NCBI GenBank assembly: GCA_023548195.1
Contig: JAJHZJ010000023.1
Coordinates: 1 to 64,000 of the forward strand
From: Bettongia penicillata ogilbyi
Lineage: Eukaryota > Chordata > Mammalia > Diprotodontia > Potoroidae
Reading direction: 5' to 3'
Length of the DNA: 64,000 nt
Made by a program: the position numbers and the translations under genes. A model generated the notes under the pieces. It worked only from the letters and a program-made list of their open reading frames with translations, did no database searches and had not been told where the DNA came from. Below are positions 53,256 to 64,000 of the stretch, one piece after another (positions within the stretch are counted from its first letter, which is position 1; each line of letters begins with the position of its first letter).

Positions 53256-54400
53256 CAGGCATTTCTTTATCTCCAACAGTTGTTAGAACTCCCCCCTATA
53301 TTATTTGGGATTTATTTGGTACATGTTTGTGTTGAGCTGTGTATATGTTGTGCCCTAAAGAAGAATTGGAGGCCCCTTGAGGACGGGTACTTTATTTCTG
53401 TCTTTGTATCTCCAATAGCTGGTATATTATCTGGTACCCAGTAAGCCCCTGTAATCATTGCTGGTTGGGTGAGCTGATTAAGTGATGTTGGCATAAGAGG
53501 TCTTGGTCCTAGGATTCTGAACATATATGGTGACTGTGGTGTTCCTTGGCACTGGTACCAACCTGGGTCTTGTCATATAAGACTGCTGAGCCTATACATG
53601 TATCAGATTCAGTCTAGTATCATTTAGCTGAAATGGGTGAGCCAAGCTTGCTACTAATTCTCATGTATAGAGGAATATCTTTACCCTGATAGCATCACTA
53701 GAAGACCTAACATTGAGAGCCACTCTAGGGATGTGGAGGCAGTTTGAGAGATTAAGGACCTGGACCTAACCTAGGAGGGGAACCAGTTATAGAAAGACAC
53801 CAGACTTGGAGGGATGGGGCAGAAACAGAGTAGGAGAGGGTAGCGAAGGATCTCCCTCCTTCTCTGCAAGATGGTGACAGGGCCCTCAGGGGCCTGACCT
53901 CTGCCAAAGACTTCCCACTCAGGGCCTCATTTCCCCAGAATGGCCTAAATTTCCAATCTTGGCCCTGTCTACAGAAGGATTCTTGAAACCAAAAGCTGTT
54001 GTTTTGGACTCTTGTTTTTCCCTCTAGGAAATTCCAGAGGAGATCAGAGTGTCCTGAACAGGCCCACTCTAAGGTCTCACTGCTTGGTTCTCAGCCTCCT
54101 GTCCTCTGACCTTGGAAATGATGAGCACGGCAGCTGCAAACCAGCTGTCTAGAAACTGGGGCTGGGGTTACAGGTGAGGATTGCTATTTCTTCACAGAAA
54201 CCCCAGAGGAAGACTGGCATGTGTTCCCCTACCCTCTCTACAGACCAGATTTTTGCTGAGCCACCTCTCTCAGCCTCTTATTTGTCTCTATCTTTTCTTC
54301 TCTGCCTCCCTCCTTCCCTCTCTGTTTTCTTCCCCCTCCCTCCCATTTCTCATTCCTTGCCTTTCTCAAAGAATCTTGGTGTAGAAAGAGACATTGAGTT
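53256..54400. other. Intergenic, mostly unassigned
   Basis: An L2-like 3' terminus may lie at about 53345-53460 (GAGGACGGGTACTTTATTTC, CCAGTAAGCCCCTGTAATCA). A CT-rich run spans about 54280-54370. No gene. Confidence 0.35.
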
Positions 54401-54404
54401 CAGC

Positions 54405-54540
54405 CTTCCATCTAGTAAATCCTCATGAGGGCATCCTTAAGAGACAGTCAGTCACCCAGCATCTGTTTAACACTTCTAGTGATGGAGAACTTACTACCTA
54501 GAAAGGTAGCTCATTCCATCTTTGGAATTCATTGAGGGAA
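54405..54540 (-). repeat. L3/CR1 fragment, antisense
   Basis: GTGATGGAGAACTTACTACC and AGGTAGCTCATTCCATCTTT match the reversed CR1/L3 end. Confidence 0.45.
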
Positions 54541-54616
54541 AATATGGAAATCTTGGGCTTGGGGATGCTTTTCTTTAAAATATGGAAATCTTGGGCTTGG
54601 GGATGCTTTTCTTTAA
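54541..54616. repeat. Perfect 38-bp tandem duplication
   Basis: AATATGGAAATCTTGGGCTT begins at 54541 and again at 54579. The two 38-base copies are identical. Confidence 0.97.
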
Positions 54617-54997
54617 GTTTCCATGAGGGTTCTGAATACCAGAGCTTGGAGGGATTAAAGAGGCCATCAGGGGGCAGGGCCTCTGAGAAAGTCAGGACCT
54701 CACTCTCTCCTTCCTCTGAACTGGCTGTAAACTACAAGGTTCTGGTCCTGTGAGTCCCCTCTAATGCTGGAGGCCCTATGGAAGAGATCAAAGTGGCTCC
54801 AAACCAGTATAGGGCATAGGATATAGGGTAAGGAGACCCTGGCCCGGTCATCAGGGGCCTGGCTTCTAGCCCCTGTCCAGCCTCTGGGTAACCATGGGGG
54901 CAACATCAAAATGAAAAACTACAGTCTGCAAAAATGTACCCCTCCACAGTCTCATTGGAACCTCCCCACAATCCTGTACCTTCAATATGACAGGTAT

Positions 54998-55250
54998 TGC
55001 TCTTGTTCTGTTGTTTCAGTTGTGTCTGGTTCTCTGTGACCCCATTTTGGCTTTTCATGGCAAAGATACAGGAGTGGTTTGTCATTTCCTTCTCCAGCTC
55101 TTTTTACGGATGGGGAAACTAAGGCAAACAGGGTGAAATGATTTGTCACACAGCTAGTAGGTGTTTGAGGCTGGATTTGAACTCAGGAATATGAGTCTTC
55201 CTGACTCTGGGCCCTGCACTTTATCCACCGGAGTGCCACCTAGCTGCCCC
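54998..55250 (-). repeat. Marsupial CORE-SINE with target-site duplication
   Basis: Antisense full-length copy (TGTTTCAGTTGTGTCTGGTT ... TATCCACCGGAGTGCCACCT) flanked by TGACAGGTA on both sides (54989-54997 and 55251-55259). Confidence 0.88.
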
Positions 55251-55259
55251 TGACAGGTA

Positions 55260-55910
55260 GTATCATCCTTGTTTTACACAGGAAGAAGAAACTGAAGTTT
55301 GCCCACCATAAAGAAGCTAAGAAATGCCAGAGGCAGGATTGGAAATAATATTTTGCTGACTTATAGGATCCTAGATCTAGAAATGGAAGGGTCCTCTGAA
55401 GTCATCTAGTCCCAGTCTTCATTTTCCAGTGGTGGAAACTGAGACCCAGGCGGGGAAGTGACTTGCCTAAAGTCACCCAAGTAATAAATGAAATGGAATT
55501 TAAACTTTTGTCTTTCTGCTTCCAAAGTTAGCCTTCTATCCACTACATCATTGTGCCAAATAATCTGTAACAATAATAATTAGCCTTTGAATAGTACTTT
55601 AAGGTTTAAAAGCATTTTACAAAGGTGTTCTCATTTGATCCTCACAATAACCCTGGGAGGTAGGTGCTATTATCACCCCTATTTTAAAGATGAGGAGACT
55701 GAGGCAGACAGTAGGTGGCTGTAAAACTCAAAGTAAAAAGAATCTTGGATTAGAAGGCAGAAGGTATGGGTTCAGATCCCAACTCTACTACTTCCTACCT
55801 GTGTGACCTTGCACAAGTCCCTTTCCCTCAGTTTCCTCCTCTGTACAATGAGAAGATTGGACTGGCTGGTCTTTAAGGTCTCTTCCAGCTCTAGATAGAG
55901 GGTCTCATGA
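55260..55910. repeat. Run of three or four MIR-type relics
   Basis: Antisense copies at about 55360-55555 and 55570-55735, and a sense copy at about 55740-55905 (GGGTTCAGATCCCAACTCTA, GTGTGACCTTGCACAAGTCC). A further scrap lies at 55262-55345. Confidence 0.65.
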
Positions 55911-56164
55911 GCCTATAGGTTGGCTATTCAGCTCATTCTCTCTGAAAACCTGAACCCCAGAAGGGATTAACATGTTCTCTGCTCCTATCACAACAAAGAG
56001 AGGGCAGGTACTTCTCCACAGTTTTGAGGGTTTAGCTAAAATTCACAATAAGTGGCAATTTATAGGAATGCAAACTCATGTGAGGCTTTTAGTACCTGAG
56101 GAGCAAGCTTGGCCCACCCAGCAAGTCAGTGACAGCATTAAGACTAATCCCATAACATCAAAGG

Positions 56165-56345
56165 CTCCCACTTCTGGAACAGGAAGAGACCTTAGAAGTC
56201 ATCTAGGTCATGTCCCTCACATCACATACGAGGAAATTGAGGGTCAAAAGACTAGAACCACACAGGTCATAAGCATCCATTAGGATCTAAATTCAGGTCC
56301 TCTGTCCCCAAGTCTATCATTCTCCCAGTATTCCACTCTGTGTGA
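56165..56345 (-). repeat. MIR/THER-type relic
   Basis: GACCTTAGAAGTCATCTAGG, CACATACGAGGAAATTGAGG and TCTAAATTCAGGTCCTC. Confidence 0.6.
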
Positions 56346-57110
56346 TCCTCAACCCAATGCTTGGTCCCTCAGCTTCCCAGAAGGCCAATAACTCCCAGGT
56401 ACCTGCTCAGTCCCAGCTGCTCATGGGGTTCTTCCCTTTCTCTCATCTCCATCTATCTCTGCTTTACCCCTCTCAAGTCCCAATGCATTTCTGCCAGACC
56501 TTTCCCTTGGGTCTTCTGAGGCCTTATCCTACAATTAGCCAACTTCTTTTCATCTCTGATCTCTTCTTCTCTTGTTCTTTCCATCTTTAGGCACCCACAG
56601 AGACCTGGTTCCCTCCCCCAGAAAGCCCTGCAGCCCTTTATGCTCTCTAGCACTGACTTCCCCTTCTCTCATGTGCCTTTCCAGGCAGACAAATCAGCAT
56701 ACCCCTCCCACATTTTCCTCAGCTACTTCCTGCCCCTTTCTCTGCAATCATCACTCAGCAAGCTCTTCCCACCTGAAGTTCACTCTCTCCAAATCTCTCA
56801 TTCTGTCCAGATCCTGCCGGTCCCCAGTTCATTCTCTCTCCTGTCTCAAGTAGCTCAGTTCTTGGCATATATCTTCTTCTCCATCCCTATCCTTTCCCTT
56901 ATCCTTGGGAACTTTAACTGACACATTGATGTTACTTCAAATACCCTGGTCTCCCAGGCCCTCAGGATTTTCAGCTCCCATGATCCTTCACTCCATCTCA
57001 GCCCCACACAGGGACAGTCACATTACTCACAAGTGTCTCATATTCCTCTATCACATCAGAACCTTCAAGCTCAGTGCTGAGTCACACATGAAGTCAGCCC
57101 AAAGCAAGAA
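56346..57110 (+). repeat. L2 LINE, endonuclease-region fragment
   Basis: CTTGGGAACTTTAACTGACA (from GDFN) followed by ATACCCTGGTCTCCCAGGCC and CAGCTCCCATGATCCTTCAC, parallel to the fragment at 41.9 kb. Confidence 0.55.
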
Positions 57111-57273
57111 GCACAACTTAGTAAAGCCAGATCAGTATCTTTTACACTATCTTCAATTCTCAAAACCTTAAATGTTTAGTAACTTGCTCTCCAAAAAATA
57201 TATACATGTGACACTCTTTTAAGTTGAATCTGCATTAATAACACTTTTTTCCATCATTATCTTAAGTCTAAAC

Positions 57274-57514
57274 CAGGGATGGGGAACCTACGGCCTCGAG
57301 GCCACATATTGCCTTCTAGGTCCTCAAGTGTGGCCCTTTGAATCCAAACTTCACAGAACAAATCCCCTCTAAGTCCTCCAGTGCGGCCCTCCAAACTTCA
57401 CAGAATAAATTCTCTTAATAAAAGGATTTGTCTGTAAAACCTGGACTCAAAGGACCGCACATGAAGAGCTAGAAGGCCACATGTGGCCTCAAGGCCACAG
57501 GTTCCCCACCCCTG
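57274..57514. mobile_element. Complete palindromic hAT miniature element, 241 bp
   Basis: It starts CAGGGATGGGGAACCTACGG and ends CAGGTTCCCCACCCCTG: the two halves are long imperfect inverted repeats (GGCCACAT... / ...ATGTGGCC). Partial copies are at 8777-8872 and 35171-35268. Confidence 0.7.
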
Positions 57515-57694
57515 GAAACAATCAATAAAACAATAAATCAAGCCCTGATTTGTGGCTCATTTCCATCCCCCAACCTCTGGACCCACAATCCATAGTGGAT
57601 TCAGTCCTGGGGGAGACTGGCCACTGGAAAAAAAGGATCAAACTCTTCTAGAATTTTCTGGCTCTTTACACATTCATCCAGAAACCTCAGGGAG

Positions 57695-57810
57695 AATAAT
57701 AATAGCTAATATTTAGATAGCATTTGATCCTCACAACAACCCTGAGAGATAGGTGCTGTTATCATCCTCATTTTACAGATAAGGAAACTTAGGCAGGCAG
57801 AAGTTAAGTA
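57695..57810 (-). repeat. MIR fragment, cut by a small inverted-repeat element
   Basis: AACAACCCTGAGAGATAGGT, TTTTACAGATAAGGAAACTT, then GGCAGGCAGAAGTTAAGT, where the match stops. Confidence 0.7.
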
Positions 57811-57929
57811 GACAAAAAAAATAGCCGTCCCTTACCTGATCTATAGTGTACATAAAGTATCCTTCTAGTCCCGTTGGACTTAAGTTTTAAGTGATTCAGA
57901 TCAGGTAAAGGACAGCTATTTTTTTCGTC
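57811..57929. mobile_element. 119-bp element with 32-bp terminal inverted repeats
   Basis: Left arm 57811-57842 and right arm 57898-57929 are inverted copies with three mismatches (GACRAAAAAAATAGC... / ...GATCAGGTAAAGGACAGC). It carries no coding sequence. Type unknown; it looks like a MITE. Confidence 0.7.
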
Positions 57930-58109
57930 CTCACAAAAAGAAACGATGAAAATTCAAAAGACTCACAAATGCACATTGACAGTGACTTAAAAATGAAGCA
58001 ATGACTTCTAACTCCTTTTATATTTTTCCTGGGATTGATATTTAAAACACTAAAACATGAAGCACTTAGTGAGAATATTGAATGGACTTTTCACCTTCAA
58101 CCTCAGATG

Positions 58110-58360
58110 GAGGGGTAGGGAGAGGGAATAAGCATTTATTAAGTGCCTGACTTGAAAATGTTATCTTATTTGATGTTCATAACAACCCTGGGAGGTAGGT
58201 GTTGTTATTATCCCCATTTTATAGTTGAGGAAATACAGGCAGTGAGTAATTTGCCCAATATCACACAGCTATTTAGTTTCTGAGGCTGGATTTGAATTCA
58301 GGTCTTCCTAACTCCTAATTTAGCATTTTATCCACTGAGTTGTCTAGCTGCCTAATAAAT
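58110..58360 (-). repeat. MIR, well preserved
   Basis: AAGCATTTATTAAGTGCCTG, ACAACCCTGGGAGGTAGGTG, ATATCACACAGCTATTTAGT and the head AGCATTTTATCCACTGAG. Confidence 0.75.
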
Positions 58361-58385
58361 TCTGTGAACATTTAGTAAATATGGT

Positions 58386-58386
58386 T

Positions 58387-58449
<63 letters not shown>

Positions 58450-58462
58450 ATAGCAGTAGTAG
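58386..58462. repeat. (GTA)n trinucleotide array, left part
   Basis: About 21 GTA units before interruptions. The same repeat resumes after the LTR at 58954. Confidence 0.95.
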
Positions 58463-58953
58463 TGTTGAGGTCAGATTTGGGAGAGTGGTTCAAGTGTGAA
58501 ACACTTAGATGTCCTCTGTAGCCAATGGGAGCTTTATTAGTTACACAAGTCTCCTTAGCAAGAAAGCTAATTGAGACCTCAATATTTGGAGAAGTTATGC
58601 ATATATAGGTTTCAGAATGATGATGTAGTTTTAGAGCTTTTTATGAGGGTTAAAGCTTAAAGACAAGACAAAATGATTCTATGACATAGGATGAGGGAGA
58701 CAAAAGGAATTCTTTATGATTTAAAGATTTAAGGACAGGGCAGGGGGACACAGGTTAAAAATTAAGGATAAGGGAGACACATAAGGGAGACAAAAGGAAT
58801 TCATTTGGTATAGGTTAAGGAGAAGTTTAATGGTATTTCAAGGGGAAAGAATTTTAGGACACCCTCAAGTTCAGGAGGGGATCCCACAAAATACTGGAAA
58901 AGCAACCTTCAATATTCTTTTTAACCCTTAGGGAACCATTTGTAGCCACCTCA
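58463..58953 (-). repeat. Solo LTR inserted in the GTA array
   Basis: TG...CA boundaries (TGTTGAGG and CCACCTCA), 491 bp. The minus strand carries TAATAAAGCTC, a typical LTR polyadenylation signal. GTAGTAG lies on both sides. No retroviral genes remain. Confidence 0.55.
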
Positions 58954-59040
58954 GTAGTAGTAGTAGTAGGAGGAGGAGGAGGAGGAGTGGTAGTAGTAGT
59001 AGTAATGGTAGTGAAAGTAGAAGTAATAGTAGTGATAGCA
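58954..59040. repeat. (GTA)n/(GGA)n array, right part
   Basis: GTAGTAGTAGTAGTAGG, then AGGAGGAGG, then TAGTAGTAGTAGTAATGG. Confidence 0.9.
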
Positions 59041-59285
59041 AGCATTTATTAATCACTTACAATGTGTCAGGCACTGCGTACAATTATTATCTCATTTTAT
59101 CCTCACAAAAACCCTGGGAGATAGATGTTATTATTATTTCCATTTTATAGCTGAGAAAACTGAGGCAAACAGAGGTTAAGTGATTTGCCCAGGGTCATAC
59201 AGCTAGCATGGCTCTGAGGCTGATTTTGAACTCAGGCCTTCCTGACTCTAGGCTCAGCCCTCTTATCTGCTGTGTCACATACTCT
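59038..59285 (-). repeat. MIR, well preserved
   Basis: GCAAGCATTTATTAATCACT, CTGGGAGATAGATGTTATTA, GCCCAGGGTCATACAGCTAG and TTTTGAACTCAGGCCTTCC. Confidence 0.8.
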
Positions 59286-59504
59286 ACACTGTGTTCCTCA
59301 AAGTCTGCATCTTCTGGCAAGTTAGGCCAGAGACTGTGTTCATGCTTCTGTCCATGGTCATTTTCTCTTCCAAGAAGTGCTATTGTAGCTGTAGGAGACA
59401 CCTTGGGAACCCAGGAACTCCTACACTCCCCCAAAGTTCATCTCTTATGATTGCTTCTCAGCCATATATTCTCAGGAAAAGAAATGCAAAGCAGTCAAAG
59501 TAGC

Positions 59505-60340
59505 CAGGAGCATGAGGTGGTTGGGTGTGGTCTATCATTCTCAAAGAAGACCAGAATAACATTACTATGTCAGGGTCAAGGTACAGCATATCCAATGGTG
59601 ACTGATCAGACCAATACAAACTCAGAAGGCTCAATCTCCCACAGGTCAAGTGCACACAATTCATATGAACATTGGGAGTGGAGATGTCTCTAAATTTGCA
59701 CATCTCACATTTCTTTTGATCTACTGCAATTTTGTTTCATTCATAGAGCACAGCACTGTCTTTGAGGAGGGTGTACCATGCTGGGCAATCCTGTACCATT
59801 GTATCCCATGTTTCACAGTCGATTCCAAAGTTCTTTAGAGCCACCTTAAGAGTGTCCTTGTATCACTTCTTGACTTCCATGTGAGCACTTGTTTTGTGAA
59901 AGTTCTCTATAAAATAGTCTTTTAGGCGAAAATATGTTTAACATTCAAACAATGTAGCCAACCTATCAAAGTTGTGCTCTCTGAAATAGCATTTAAATGC
60001 TCGGCAATTCAGCTCAAGAAAAGACTTCAGTGTTCCATACCTTATTTTTGCCAGGTTGAATTGCATCCTGGGCCATCTGAAGTCATCCTGATGAATATCT
60101 AGTCACTGGATTCAGATGGCTCTGGAAGAGGTGAGGCTGGTGACCTTGCACAGCCCTTCCTCACTCAAAACAAAGTCAAATGTAAGTCATGTCATCATTT
60201 CTTTGATGGCATGATCTTCGGCAACAAAGGATGAAGACAACAATTTTTGCCAGGTGATTTTCAGAATCTTCCTAAGACAATTCAAATGGAAGTGATTGAG
60301 TTTTCTGGCATGGCAGCCAGGTGCATGAGGTAGCCAGATG
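59505..60340 (-). repeat. LINE 3' end, antisense (partner of 62.8-63.3 kb)
   Basis: Read on the minus strand, it matches 62800-63330 block by block: CATTTGAATTGTCTTAGGAA, AGGACACTCTTAAGG, ACATCTCCACTCCCAATGTT and TTGGTCTGATCAGTCACC. It is interrupted at about 60050-60200 by another repeat. Confidence 0.75.
60050..60200 (+). repeat. Marsupial interspersed repeat nested in the LINE
   Basis: GGGCCATCTGAAGTCATCC, then CTAGTCACTGGATTCAGATG and GGCTGGTGACCTTGCACAGC. The same family as about 10195-10365. It replaces a stretch of the surrounding LINE. Confidence 0.5.
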
Positions 60341-60344
60341 CATG

Positions 60345-63330
60345 AGGCAACCAGGTGAACAAGGCTTAGGCACAGGCTCAGGCTCACCATGCTCTAAAGA
60401 CCATGTGCAAGCAGTCATAATTCTTCCAGGACAAAAGAAGTCCCAGATAGAATTACAAGCCACATCTTTTGGACAGGGGAAGAAAAGAGAGAGCCTAGCT
60501 GTTTTTCTTTTAAATGGACATCCCTTCTCCACCACTACCACAGTCATATCATTTGTCAGGGAAAGTGGATAGGGACCAAGGAATCACCCAAGATTGACTG
60601 TGTCAACCCAAAACACAAAGACCTTCAGAGCTGGCCCACTAGAAGTTGTTCAAATCAAGTGGGACTCATCTCCTTGCCATCATTACAGTAGAGTGAGGTC
60701 TCTGACAAAGGAACCCAAGTCTCAAGACCAGGTAGAGGAGTTCCAAGCATAGATTAAGCTTAGCTGGAATGAGTCTGCTCTTTGTTGAAGCCCAATTTAG
60801 CATCTAGGGCTGAGAATCTCCTGCTGAAGATATTAGAAGCTTCAGTGTCAAAACTGAGGGACCAAGATAAAAGACCATGAGGGGAAGTTAGGGGGTATTT
60901 TTGCCCAGGTAAGGATTTCTGCCTTTTCTAAAAGATCTGAGGAAGCCTATGAGCTTACCTGAGGAAGACATAGGCAAAAGTTACATTTGGGTCAGAAGAT
61001 GAAGACAATGTAGAGTAGAAGCCCATTGATGACATTACTAGAAGACATCAGCATCCCTGCATCATTGAAATGTGAGTTGCTGCTGTTTGCATTCTGACCA
61101 TAGATGTTCCCTGTGTGTGCACACCCTACACCTGGTGCAGAGTGCTGAACTGATCATAGACTTATCCTCTCCAAACTGAAGTGACCCCAAGGAAAGATAA
61201 CTAACAGAAGATTTAATGTCAACATATCAGAGTGCTTCTTTGAGTGGGAACAGTTTGGTGCTAACTTGGAGAAAAGCTGAGCCAACACATGATTGGCAAT
61301 AGTGGAGTAGAAAAGGAGTGGGCAGGTTTCAGAGTTTTGATGTACAGCACTGAATTTACTCCTTTGGCCAGAACACTCACAAGCATCAAGGTTGGTTTGA
61401 TGAAAATGATGGAGAAATTCAGAAGCTGCTAAAAGAAAAAAAAAACTCCACAGGGTTTACCAGGAAGATCATCCATAAAGAAGGAAGCATTTAACTCCAT
61501 CAAAAGTAAAGTGCAGGCAAAGCTTAGAGAGATACAGGACTTTGGGCTGAGTAAGAATGCGGAAAAAATTCAATTTTTTACTGTTAGCAACAATCCAAAG
61601 CACTCTTATGATGCCCGAAGGGCTATTTACGGGCCAAAGACCTATGGTGCATCTCAACTACTCAGTGCTGATGGAGCCACATTGATTAGTGATAAGGACA
61701 TGATTCTGAGGAGATGGGTCCAACATTTCCATAGTATTCTCAATGAACCATCATCAATCAATGCTGAAGCCATTGGCCATATGCCTAAGATGGGAAGTCA
61801 ACCCCTCTCTAGACAAATTTCCAACTGAAGAACAGGTTTTGAATGCCATTAGACTCCTTTCTGTGACAAAGCACCTGGTGTTGATTCTATTCCAGCTGAG
61901 ATTTACAAGGTCCATTGCTCATTCAAAAGCTAACTGAAATTTTGCAGGTTATATGGCAAGATTATCCCTCAGGATTTCAAGGATGCCTCCATTGTCCATC
62001 CCTATAAAGACTGTCCTGTGACAATCACAGCAGTGGATGGTGAGGAGGGAAGAGAATCTCTCTCTTAGCCATGATTCCTGCCAGAGTCCTCCTTAATTGG
62101 TTGATCCTCCACCTTGAAGATGGTCATCTTCCTGAGATGCCTGTATGGTTTTAGAACGGGTCAAGAAATGGTTAATATGGTGTTTGCTGCCCCACAACTC
62201 CAGGAGAAATTCCAGGAACAGAACAGAAATCTGTACACACCATTCATCAATCCAACCAAGGTCATACTGTCAGCCATGAAGCGCGAACTTATAACCAAAA
62301 CAGCAACAAAGTCAGATACCACACTGACAGTAAATTATTCAACTTGAAAAGGCTACACGTCTAGACTAAAGTGGAGGGAGAACTAATGTACGACTTTGTT
62401 CGCAGATGATTGTACACTCGATGCAGCCTCTGAAGCTGAGATGCAACAAAGTATGGATTGATCCTCTGCTGCTTGTGCTAATTTTGGCCTCACAATTAAT
62501 ACCAAGAAAACACAAGTCTTCCATCAACCAGCACCATGACAGCCACACGTGGAACCATCAGTTACAGCAAATGGAGACATTTTGAATACTGTGGATAAGT
62601 TCACTTACCATGGCAGTGTACTTTCCAGGGATATACACAGTGATAATGAGATTGACGCACACATTACCAGAGCTAGCTCAGTGTTTGGGAGGCCCCAAAG
62701 GAAAGTGTGGGAGAGAAGAGGTATTATGTAAACTGAAGGTCTACAGAGCTGTTGTGCTGACCTCATTGTGGTATGCCTGTGAAGCCTGGACAGTCTATCA
62801 GCACCATGCCAGGAAACTGAATTGCTTCCATTTGAATTGTCTTAGGAAGATTCTGAAGATCACCTGGCAAGATAGGATACCAGACAATGAGATCCTTTCT
62901 ACAGCTAAACTGCCAAGCATTCAAACTCTACTAGCAGGGTGCAACTCAGATGGGCTGGCCACGTTGTTCAAATGCCAAATGTATATTTGTCTAAAAGACT
63001 TTTTTATAGGGAAGTCACAAAAGCAAGGCTCCCCCATGGAGGTCAGAAGAAATAATACAAAGACACTCTCAAGGTTTCTCTGAAGAACTTTGGAAAGGAG
63101 GCACTGTACTTATAAACGAAGCAGAATTATAGTAGTTAGAAAGGAATATGAGATGTGGAAATTGAGAGAAATCTCCACTCTAAATGTTCATATGGACTCT
63201 CTGTGCCTGACCTGTGGTTAAAGCCTTCTCGACTCATATTGGTCTGATCAGCACCAGCGGGATATGCTGTACGTTCACTCCAACACAGTGACATCATTTG
63301 GGTCCTCTTCAAGAACAAAGGACAACAACC
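60345..63330 (+). repeat. Decayed non-LTR retrotransposon (LINE), RT region and 3' end
   Basis: RT-domain pieces run in order: YDARRAIYGPKTYGASQLLS with ADGATLISDKD and RWVQHFHSILNEPSSINAEA (61595-61770), a QEKFQEQNRNLY stretch (62195-62235), DKFTYHGSVLSRD (62595-62633), LKVYRAVVLTSLWYACEAWT and ARKLNCFHLNCLRKILKITW (62725-62868). Stops and frameshifts separate them, so it is dead. The clade is uncertain: it is not L1, BovB or the L2 seen elsewhere in this window. The 5' part (60345-61450) looks like the 5' UTR and a deleted endonuclease. Confidence 0.75.
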
Positions 63331-64000
63331 AACCAACACTTACATAAGTGGTCCCTATTCTTCCAACACATGCTATATGTATTTATTGGAGAATGGACCT
63401 GACTTCCCTGGGTAAGACTTCCCTGAGCTCAACTCCCACCTTCTATAAGAGGCCTTTCCCAGAGAAGGGATTTTTTTTTTCACTTTTTTTGTATCCCTAG
63501 CACTTGGCATGGTGCCAAGCACATAGTAAATGTTTAATAAATGTTTGTTGACTGACCCCAGATTTATAGGGGGAAATGTTTTGTTGATACTTTTCTTACT
63601 CTGCCAGTTCATTAAATGCCTTTATTTTGAACTATGTCTTCTGGGTGACAATTAAAGGAAACACATCAGTGGGGACTTATGAACTATGAATGTAGGAATG
63701 TAGCACTACAGAGTACCTTAATCCTGGAGTACCCATTCACTGAAGGCTCCACCCTGAGAGTTGGGGAGTACCTCAGATCCAATACTTTCTAATCACACCT
63801 GGTCCCTTACCCTTCCCTGATTGACTTTCTCTCTTACTTGCCCCAGAGGCTATTCCAAATATCCTCTCCTCTCCTCAATCCCCTCACACCACCCTTCCTC
63901 CTACCTTCACAGAAGAGAGCCTTATTTCATACTTTGCCAAGAAAATGGAAGGCATTTTTCCAAGAGTTCCTTCTTTTTTTCTCAAAACCTTCTTATACCA
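63331..64000. other. Right end: L2-like 3' terminus, then unassigned sequence
   Basis: CTAGCACTTGGCATGGTGCC followed by AGTAAATGTTTAATAAATG (about 63490-63550) is the L2 3' terminus. The rest to the end has no recognised gene. Confidence 0.45.

Noticed and set aside
54000..54180. Possible enhancer (two CAGCTG boxes, TGACCTTG)
   Set aside because: Short motifs expected by chance; no conservation data.

Overview
This window is nuclear DNA from a mammal, almost certainly a marsupial. The evidence is one vertebrate gene split by GT-AG introns plus a dense background of marsupial-type interspersed repeats: tRNA-derived SINEs fused to the CORE/MIR body, L2 and L3/CR1 fossils, L1 3' ends, an RTE fragment and hAT miniature elements. 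There are no bacterial-style operons, ribosome binding sites or CRISPR arrays.

Region 1 (about 2.6-20.1 kb, + strand) holds the only gene I can support. Nine coding exons (2860-19749) join in frame without any stop or frameshift into a 633-residue secreted leucine-rich-repeat protein of the ECM2 family. It has a signal peptide, a lysine/arginine-rich linker exon, a short two-cysteine N-cap, 14 leucine-rich repeats and a C-terminal two-cysteine LRRCE 'ear' cap. It looks too diverged from ECM2 to be that gene, has no von Willebrand C domain, and carries a basic linker where ECM2 is acidic. I therefore call it ECMX, the X-linked ECM2 paralogue whose human copy is, as I recall, a pseudogene (ECMXP). 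One intron has a GC donor. A polyadenylation signal lies about 355 bases after the stop. Introns contain SINEs, a hAT fragment and, in intron 7, a nearly full-length 7SL (SRP RNA) retropseudogene.

Region 2 (20.1-33.4 kb) is intergenic: SINEs, an RTE LINE fragment, two opposite-sense alternating purine-pyrimidine tracts of more than 1 kb (28.67-29.76 kb and 31.2-32.4 kb), and a decayed tandem array of about 130-bp units between them.

Region 3 (33.4-64 kb) is intergenic and built from L2, L3/CR1 and L1 relics, hAT elements (one nested inside an L2), an (AAGGG)n pentanucleotide array, CT and CA microsatellites, solo-LTR-like sequences (one inserted inside a GTA microsatellite), a 119-bp element with 32-bp terminal inverted repeats, and a decayed LINE present as an inverted pair near the right end. 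No second gene is visible. Biglycan, expected next to ECMX by analogy with ECM2-ASPN, is not in the 44 kb downstream.
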